Below, piece by piece: positions 14,884-19,021 of a DNA stretch of 19,021 nt (positions within the stretch are counted from its first letter, which is position 1; every line of letters starts with the position of its first letter). Below the pieces are notes generated by a model. That model was not told the origin of the DNA and searched no databases. It saw only the letters and a list, made by a program, of their open reading frames with translations. This DNA comes from an uncultured Lachnospiraceae bacterium (GTDB taxonomy: Bacteria; Bacillota; Clostridia; Lachnospirales; Lachnospiraceae), in assembly GCA_934432595.1 (NCBI GenBank), contig CAKRYR010000029.1, positions 1-19,021 of the forward strand. Reading direction: 5' to 3'. Position numbers and translations under genes: made by a program.

Positions 14884-15015
14884 TCTAATTATTCTCTTGC
14901 TATTGAAACTAACCAAACAAACTTCAAGCCAGGCCATGAAAAAGAAAACTAGTTTAATAAACCACCAAATTAACCATAGTGGAAAGAATAGAAGATACAT
15001 TAATAATCTAAACAT
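14869..15015 (-). CDS. 48-aa membrane peptide, paralogue of the 64-aa gene
   Basis: MFRLLMYLLFFPLWLIWWF..., a hydrophobic segment over about residues 3-38, then the basic tail SKRIIRRRRW. The ATG is preceded by AGAGGTTACCTGT. The downstream neighbour in family terms is the 64-aa protein at 15111-15305, which shares an N-terminal hydrophobic run with W-W, a second segment containing LEV, and the tail RRRxW; the two also share a 40-nt leader (15016-15055 and 15306-15346). This is a tandem duplication, which argues that both are expressed. A small hydrophobic peptide with a cationic end could be holin-like, toxin-like or a membrane regulator; nothing decides between these. Confidence 0.65.
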   Translation of the reverse strand: MFRLLMYLLFFPLWLIWWFIKLVFFFMAWLEVCLVSFNSKRIIRRRRW

Positions 15016-15055
15016 ACAGGTAACCTCTCTTTTATCAATTTAATAATATATTTAA
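15016..15055 (-). repeat. Duplicated leader, copy B
   Basis: This 5' leader reads (minus strand) TTAAATATATTATTAAATTG then ATAAAAGAGAGGTTACCTGT before the ATG at 15015. It aligns with 15306-15346 along its full length with a one-base gap, including the ribosome binding site, showing that the duplication took in the translation signals. Confidence 0.6.
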
Positions 15056-15110
15056 CTGTCTTATTACCTAAAAACTTCGTTCACAAGCCTTTCATCCATC
15101 ACATAGTCCA

Positions 15111-15305
15111 TTAAAACCATCCTCTTCTTCTCATTGCTTGCTTAGCATTGAAAACTCCCAAGAACACTTCAAGCTGAAACATAAATCCGAATACTAATTT
15201 AATAAACGTTTTAAATATCCACCACAATATATAAAATGGGCCTATAATCACATAAAATGTCATTTTGAACAGAAAGTAATAAAAATAAAAAATAAATCGA
15301 ATCAT
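15111..15305 (-). CDS. 64-aa two-segment membrane protein
   Basis: MIRFIFYFYYFLFKMTFYVI... is almost wholly hydrophobic to about residue 50, probably two membrane passes (about 3-32 and 35-52), ending VFNAKQAMRRRGWF. AGAAAGG precedes the ATG at normal spacing. It is a paralogue of the 48-aa gene downstream (see that entry for shared leader and RRRxW tail). The stop codon overlaps the start of a 15-codon frame (TAATG), which I do not count as a gene. The family was not recognised. Confidence 0.65.
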   Translation of the reverse strand: MIRFIFYFYYFLFKMTFYVIIGPFYILWWIFKTFIKLVFGFMFQLEVFLGVFNAKQAMRRRGWF

Positions 15306-15346
15306 TTAGATAACCTTTCTCTTATCAATTTGAATTATACATTTAA
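15306..15346 (-). repeat. Duplicated leader, copy A
   Basis: Leader of the 64-aa gene, reading (minus strand) TTAAATGTATAATTCAAATT then GATAAGAGAAAGGTTATCTAA before the ATG. It is the partner of 15016-15055. Confidence 0.6.
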
Positions 15347-15438
15347 TAATCATACTCTTTACACCATAAGACATAATCATTCGACTCTTTTCAATTAAAT
15401 GATACACTATCCAATCATGTTTTAATATCAATTTAGAA

Positions 15439-15549
15439 TTATTTCTGAATCTTTGCGAGTTCAAAAACAACTAATATTGGAAATACTAAAATCACCAATA
15501 ATACCTTCAAAACCTTACCTACTAGTAAAAGCTTATCATCAGTAGTCAT
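15439..15549 (-). CDS. 36-aa hydrophobic peptide
   Basis: Starts MTTDDKLLLVGKVLKV after AAAAAGGAGATTATTACT, a strong ribosome binding site, and continues as one hydrophobic segment (about 12-30, VLKVLLVILVFPILVV) to the tail FELAKIQK. It lies 16 nt downstream of the 66-aa basic protein gene, so the two are probably co-transcribed. The strong start signal, clean single-TM design and position make it a likely real small membrane peptide; function unknown. Confidence 0.6.
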   Translation of the reverse strand: MTTDDKLLLVGKVLKVLLVILVFPILVVFELAKIQK

Positions 15550-15565
15550 AGTAATAATCTCCTTT

Positions 15566-15766
15566 TTATTTGAAAAAGTCCCAGAAACTTACAGTCGTCT
15601 TTCTATAGACTTTATTATAGGCAGCTTTCTTAGGATTCGTAATCCATCCTCTGCCCTTCTTACCATATCCAGGTATAAGAGCCTTCTTAATTGATCTTTT
15701 AGCTCTTCCTGTTGTTCTAGCACTAATTGATCTTTTTAATGATGGTGTTCTTATTCCAAACTTCAT
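15566..15766 (-). CDS. 66-aa basic protein of a mobile-element type
   Basis: The start is set at the ATG at 15766 because GGAGG lies 9 nt before it; an ATG nine bases earlier directly abuts the GGAGG, and an upstream start at 15796 is unsupported. The product begins MKFGIRTPSLKRSISARTTG and is very basic, with KRSIKKALIPGYGKKGRGW in the middle and AYNKVYRKTTVSFWDFFK at the end. I recall closely similar short proteins (IRTPSLKKSIKARTTGR...IPGYGKKG) as hypothetical proteins in Firmicutes phages, plasmids and integrative elements; this is memory, not a search. It is probably a nucleic-acid-binding or structural small protein. First gene of the small-gene cluster. Confidence 0.7.
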   Translation of the reverse strand: MKFGIRTPSLKRSISARTTGRAKRSIKKALIPGYGKKGRGWITNPKKAAYNKVYRKTTVSFWDFFK

Positions 15767-15884
15767 ATTACTCATCCTCCTTCCTACTACTATCATATAC
15801 TATTTTCTACCTTCATGTATTTCGTACCCCTCTGACAACGCCTTTCTAGAGGTGTTTCTAAAATATTTTGAAATTTCTATGATA

Positions 15885-15918
15885 AAAGGAGATAACATAT
15901 ACTTATGTTACCTCCTTT
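15885..15918. terminator. Strong bidirectional hairpin terminator
   Basis: A 15-bp stem (AAAGGAGATAACATA with TATGTTACCTCCTTT, one G-T pair) and a 4-nt loop. The minus-strand tail is TTTTATC and the plus-strand tail TTTAGTATTTAG. It separates the Abi_2 relic from the small-gene cluster. A smaller dyad (ACCCCTCT / AGAGGTGT) lies next to it at 15827-15855. Confidence 0.75.
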
Positions 15919-16025
15919 AGTATTTAGATATAAGAAAGGAGCCGACGCATCAGACTCCTCCAAGTGTTGTCCGAAGACGACCACCGCAATTTGTATATTC
16001 AATTTCCCATATCATAAGATTTTTT

Positions 16026-16506
16026 TCAATACTGAAATGAAAATTTTCCATCTTCATCAAATTTAGTTGGAAGGTGTAATATTTCATTAGAAATATATTT
16101 TTTAACATTAGAACAAGCATAAAAATTTCCAAACTCCCCAAGTGTAAGAGATTCTAATATTGCCAAAATTGGAATATTTTTGTCTGAATCAAAAAAAATG
16201 GTTAACTATATTGTTAGAACTGTGATTATAACTATTTATTAAAGCATTATTAATTTTGACTTTAAGTGCCATTCTTTGACTGTAGCTATTATGATATGCC
16301 ATGCTACCTTTCTTAAGAGATCTATAATCTGTAATTGGTTTTTCAAATATATCATCTAAATTATCTGACTTTGCGTCCTGCAATACTGCCTCTATTGCAT
16401 ATCTTTTTAATGCATTCTCAATAAACATAATCCTAGGATAAAAAAGTGATTTCAAATCCAAATCAAACTGATTTAAAGCAATCACTTCATCTAAAGATTT
16501 AAAAGG
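16026..16506 (-). pseudogene. Abi_2-family abortive-infection gene, truncated and frameshifted
   Basis: From the junction at 16506 the minus strand reads IPFKSLDEVIALNQFDLDL then KSLFYPRIMFIENALKRYAI, the pattern of Abi_2 (AbiD/AbiF type) proteins, where D.xLrxLhhxhIxxIExALK follows an N-terminal helix. The frame ends at VNHFF-stop; removing one T from the run of eight at 16193-16200 restores it, giving FDSDKNIPILAILESLTLGE then FGNFYACSNVKKYI, the Abi_2 segment PIWAxxExxTxGxLSxFY. It runs to a stop at 16026, and degraded traces of the C-terminal RN...AHN region may follow to about 15930. The first 60 or so residues are lost at the trpA junction. Abi_2 proteins abort phage infection; this copy is most likely inactive. 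Confidence 0.75.
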
Positions 16507-16776
16507 TATTGTGTGTCTTCTGTAGGTGTCACTGGTGTACGTTCAAATATTACAACTGATATTGGTGCTATGGTTGATTTAGTACGTGAAGTGACTGATG
16601 TACCTGTAGCAGTAGGATTTAGAATCTCTACACCAGAACAGGCAAAAAAGATGGCATCTCCTTCAGATGGTGCCATCGTTGGTAGTGCGATCATTAAGAT
16701 TATTGAAAAATATGAAAAAGATGCACCACAATATGTAGAAGCATATGTAAAAGAGATGGTAGATGCACTTAAGTAA
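16507..16776 (+). pseudogene. trpA: 3' fragment of trpA (tryptophan synthase alpha)
   Basis: The plus-strand frame from Y at 16507 reads YCVSSVGVTGVRSNI..., then VAVGFRISTPEQAKKM, GAIVGSAIIKIIEKY and ends VKEMVDALK. This is the last 89 or so of about 260 residues of TrpA, covering the phosphate-binding loops of the barrel. The N-terminal two thirds, with the catalytic Glu and Asp, are missing; upstream the sequence switches to the Abi_2 gene on the other strand. The invariant GFGIS motif reads GFRIS, explained by one GGA-to-AGA change, a sign of decay. TrpA makes indole from indole-3-glycerol phosphate. A GTG at 16513 could be called a start but has no proper ribosome binding site. Confidence 0.88.
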
Positions 16777-16801
16777 ACTTGGTCCTAGGATCAAGTTTTT
16801 T
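16775..16801 (+). terminator. Terminator of the trp operon remnant
   Basis: A near-perfect 24-nt dyad (AAACTTGGTCCT / AGGATCAAGTTT) followed by T6 and starting inside the trpA stop codon. Confidence 0.85.
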
Positions 16802-16805
16802 ACAT

Positions 16806-16828
16806 AAAAAAGAGCGCTCACGCGCTCT
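16806..16828 (-). terminator. Terminator of the three-TM protein gene
   Basis: AGAGCGC-GTGA-GCGCTCT (minus strand) followed by TTTTTT. It overlaps the stop codon of the gene at 16827-17525 and lies back to back with the trpA terminator. Confidence 0.9.
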
Positions 16829-17525
16829 AATCTGGAATTCTATTATATCTCTTTCCATTTACTTCAAGTTCATTATTGTTTATTCTATTAAGGTGAATAG
16901 TCTGATCAATCTCTTTTGATTTATAATCATACGTACTTGTATAATCATAAGTATAACAATAGAATCTAACTTCGTTATTTGTTCGACTTCCTGCATATAT
17001 ACATTTATACTCTGATTTTCTTTTCTCCTCACCCCTATTTGTTTCAAAGAATGCTACATCATCACCACGTATATCAAAATAATTGCCTTCTAGGTCTCCT
17101 TCTATCTTCCATATTCCATCATATACATGATAATGATCATAAGTTACTTTTGCATAGATACCACCACCAAGTAGAAGAACACATACGACTATGAGTGAAA
17201 CAAATACTTTTTTATTCTTCTTAAATGCATGGCAGAATGCCATAAATGTACTTTTGATAGATTCTTCATTTCCAGGCTCTTCTATCTTTGGCTCATGTAA
17301 CATCTTTCCCTGAGTAGTAAGTATCACTCCTACACCATTTATTACTTTTCCAAATACCCATACAAGAATCATAAAGAATACGAAAATGACTGCGTAATAG
17401 ATTTTTCTACTTAGTAAATAATTATTTCCTAGATAAAAATACAAAAGAAATGCATTCACTAGAATACCTATTAGCGTAAAAATCTTTGATAATGCTTTAA
17501 GTTCCCTTCCTAATCTGTAGTGCAT
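16827..17525 (-). CDS. Three-TM membrane protein with extracytoplasmic C-terminal domain
   Basis: 232 residues. Hydrophobic segments lie at about 13-32, 42-60 and 106-124, with an acidic loop (PKIEEPGNEES) and a Lys-rich stretch (HAFKKNKK) before the third. The C-terminal 105 residues (from about 128) alternate aromatic and charged residues (YDGIWKIEGDLEGNYFDIRG, later YCYTYDYTSTYDYKS) and look like a beta-rich, lipocalin-like domain outside the membrane. AGGGAGA precedes the ATG. I recognise no family. It faces the trpA remnant tail to tail, each gene with its own terminator, so this junction looks original chromosomal sequence. Role unknown. Confidence 0.7.
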   Translation of the reverse strand: MHYRLGRELKALSKIFTLIGILVNAFLLYFYLGNNYLLSRKIYYAVIFVFFMILVWVFGKVINGVGVILTTQGKMLHEPKIEEPGNEESIKSTFMAFCHAFKKNKKVFVSLIVVCVLLLGGGIYAKVTYDHYHVYDGIWKIEGDLEGNYFDIRGDDVAFFETNRGEEKRKSEYKCIYAGSRTNNEVRFYCYTYDYTSTYDYKSKEIDQTIHLNRINNNELEVNGKRYNRIPD

Positions 17526-17714
17526 AATTAATCTCCCTTCATATTAGATTGTCTCTCATTATATCATACGATTATTTAAAAACAGTTCTATTTTCATCAG
17601 ATGCTCAATATTCACATCTATATTCACAATCTATATAATTAGAAAATCCATACATTGTATAGACACAAAAAAAACGTTAAAAAGAAAGTTATGCTGACTT
17701 TTTTATATACAAAA
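17526..17714. other. AT-rich spacer
   Basis: First part of a 468-nt gene-free stretch between divergent genes. Nothing recognised here; the repeats lie in the second part (17715-17921). Confidence 0.6.
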
Positions 17715-17759
17715 AACTCTCTCAATTAAAAGCGTTTAAGTATTGTGAGTGAGAGAGTT
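17715..17759. repeat. 10-bp inverted repeat
   Basis: AACTCTCTCA (17715-17724) and TGAGAGAGTT (17750-17759), exact complements, 25 nt apart. The right arm runs into the first 52-bp repeat. It could be an operator, a stem-loop or an element end. Confidence 0.65.
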
Positions 17760-17913
17760 AGTTTATTTAGTTAATTAAACTTAGTGAGTTTGCTAATTTT
17801 GTAGAATAATTAGTTTATTTTATCAATTAAACTAATTATGTTTGCTTATTTTGTTAAATAATTAGTTTATTTTGTTAAATTTTGTTTATTTATTGTATTA
17901 AACTAATAAATCA
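17758..17913 (+). repeat. Three direct repeats with 52-bp period
   Basis: The block TTAGTTTATTT recurs at 17758, 17810 and 17862, exactly 52 bp apart, with related sequence in between (AATTAAAC..., TTTGCTAATTTTGT / TTTGCTTATTTTGT). Inside units 1 and 2, TTAGTTTA is followed 10 nt later by its reverse complement (TAAACTAA in unit 2; TAAACTTA in unit 1); in unit 3 the matching TAAACTAA is displaced into the promoter spacer. Confidence 0.75.
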
Positions 17914-17921
17914 GTTATACT
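17893..17921 (+). promoter_or_regulatory. Candidate promoter of the AlbA_2 gene
   Basis: TTGTAT (17893-17898), a 17-nt spacer and TATACT (17916-17921). The spacer contains TAAACTAA, the arm of the 52-bp repeat dyad, so a protein binding the repeats could control this promoter. Confidence 0.5.
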
Positions 17922-17993
17922 CTATTTAAACAAAGATAGTTTTATATAGTAGTCAAATTTTCATGTAATTAAATATGATAGAAAGGAGAAATT

Positions 17994-19004
17994 ATGCTTA
18001 GCATCGAATTAAATGATTTAATCAAACAAATAATTAAGACAAAAGCCGAATCACAAACTATAGAAGTTAAAGCAGCACACAAAGGAACACCTAAACGTTT
18101 ATATGATACATTATCAAGTTTTTCAAACCAGGACAGTGGTGGAATAATTGTATTTGGTCTAGATGAATCATTGGGTTTTGAACCCGTAGGTGTTTATGAT
18201 TTGCAGGATTTACAAAAAAAAGTAACAGAACAATGCAACCAAATGGAACCTGTAGTTCGTGCTATATTTACAACCACAGAATATAAAGGGGTTAATATCT
18301 GTAGTGCAGAGATACCATCAATAGATATCACTAATCGTCCATGTTACTATCGTGGTGCAGGAAAAACAAAAGGATCTTATGTTCGTGTAGGTGATGCAGA
18401 TTTACCTATGACAGACTACGAAATATATAGTTTTGAATCTTATAAGGCCCATGTTCATGATGATGAAAGACCAATCGATCGAGCTAATATATCTTTATTA
18501 GATGAAGCAGGTATCAATAACTATATTCTTCAAATGAAATTAAATAGACCTTATTTTTCAAAATTATCAGAAGAACAGATTTACGAATTATTATCTATTA
18601 CACGAAACGGCGTACCTACTCTAGCTTCTGTATTGAATTTTGGAATATATCCACAAGGATTGCTTCCACAATTAGCTATTACCGCAACTGTTATTCCTGG
18701 TACTGAAATTGGTGAAACTACAAATGATGGTGTTCGTTTTCTAGACAACAAAAGAATTGAAGGAACATTGTCTGAAATGTTAGATGAAGCAATTGCCTTT
18801 TGTAATAGAAATATGCGTACTCAAACAATCATTGATCCAACAACAGGAAAAAGAAACGATAAAACCGAATATCCTATTAACGCCATCAGAGAAGCTATAC
18901 TTAATGCATTAATTCATCGTTTATCAGAAGCTTCTGATAAAGCGTGTTATGAGAAGAAAAATATTATGAGAAGTAGGACTAGAAAGTTCTTTTTCGTATT
19001 ATAG
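17994..19004 (+). pseudogene. AlbA_2 (Schlafen-type) ATPase-like gene, 3'-truncated
   Basis: AAAGGAG lies 6 nt before the ATG. Residues 15-145 form an AlbA_2 domain: ESQTIEVKAA, then SSFSNQDSGGIIVFGLDE and later GSYVRVGDADLPMT. Residues 150-309 enter the GHKL-type ATPase half usual in this family (often annotated RecG-like helicase or transcriptional regulator): NAIREAILNALIHR at 296-309 is the ATPase N-box. Family members continue with HRDY..., a glycine-rich ATP lid and a winged helix, to about 450-550 residues. Here the sequence changes after R309 to a 27-residue unrelated tail and stops, and a 22-nt palindrome sits at the switch. The encoded protein lacks most of the ATP site. Intact relatives occur in defence and regulatory loci. 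Truncation is seen directly; loss of function is inferred. Confidence 0.75.
18920..18941. repeat. 22-nt perfect palindrome at a gene breakpoint
   Basis: TTTATCAGAAG followed by its exact complement CTTCTGATAAA. It begins where the AlbA_2 protein text diverges from its family (after codon 309). The 80 nt beyond it to the window end were not recognised; they contain a loose AGTTCT/AGAACT dyad. Confidence 0.7.
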
Positions 19005-19021
19005 AACTAGAAGTTATTCAA

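Noticed and set aside
15064..15111. 15-codon frame starting in the TAATG overlap after the 64-aa gene
   Set aside because: Too short and without its own ribosome binding site; recorded only as possible coupling.
15950..16141. Minus-strand 63-codon open frame
   Set aside because: Out-of-frame reading across the Abi_2 pseudogene; the shifted frame gives the recognisable family segment.
16491..16694. Minus-strand 67-codon open frame
   Set aside because: Antisense to the trpA fragment, which is clearly the real coding strand.
16513..16776. A functional small gene starting at GTG 16513
   Set aside because: The codons upstream (Tyr-Cys) continue the TrpA family text, so the GTG is an internal valine and the gene is a truncation.
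17758..17913. CRISPR-like array
   Set aside because: The units are imperfect, the intervening sequence is itself repeated rather than unique, and there is no cas gene in the window.

Overview
The window is AT-rich, with strong GGAGG-type ribosome binding sites, TTGxxx/TATAAT-like promoters and hairpin-plus-T-run terminators. This points to a low-GC Gram-positive bacterium (Bacillota, possibly a gut lineage near Erysipelotrichia; the genus is inference only). Almost everything looks accessory: defence genes, decayed insertion sequences, truncated genes, pseudogenes, tiny membrane-protein genes and rearrangement junctions. The only recognisable core-metabolism sequence is the 3' third of trpA, cut off at a sharp breakpoint.

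Layout. 1-3300: a perfect 38-nt palindrome, a small single-TM protein, a 298-aa zinc-ribbon-like protein of unknown function, and a 1.5-kb graveyard holding at least one decayed gene with several in-frame stops. 3361-5861: a GmrSD-type DUF262/DUF1524/DUF5655 protein (type IV restriction family) followed by a MazG-like NTP pyrophosphohydrolase. 5950-6674: nested insertion-sequence relics, comprising an IS66 tnpA pseudogene, two direct copies of an IS66-like terminal sequence and a stub of an IS3-type helper gene. 6721-12609: a compact restriction-modification cassette. One strand carries a 959-aa protein with two methyltransferase modules (D12-type plus a Zn-ribbon type). The opposing strand carries a double-HTH regulator coupled to a 795-aa methyltransferase fused to an Mrr-type nuclease. 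The two transcripts converge on a shared hairpin terminator.

12640-12944: possible mobilisation remnants (oriT-like sequence and short gene ends). 13015-15918: a minus-strand cluster of small genes: a 309-aa protein resembling a tyrosine recombinase without catalytic residues (compare the MrpR-type phage repressor fold), a 151-aa acidic protein, and four very short genes, two of which are tandem paralogues. 16026-16776: an Abi_2-family abortive-infection gene, frameshifted and cut at its 5' end, abutting the cut trpA exactly at about 16506. 16827-17525: a three-TM membrane protein. 17715-17921: an inverted repeat and three direct repeats with exact 52-bp spacing that run into the promoter of an AlbA_2/Schlafen-type gene. 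That gene is itself cut after residue 309 at a 22-nt palindrome.

Working together: the most coherent unit is the restriction-modification cassette. A stand-alone double methyltransferase with its own near-consensus promoter could protect the host first, while an HTH regulator translationally coupled to the nuclease fusion could delay restriction. With GmrSD, MazG, Abi_2 and the AlbA_2 gene this forms a defence island assembled and eroded by mobile elements.
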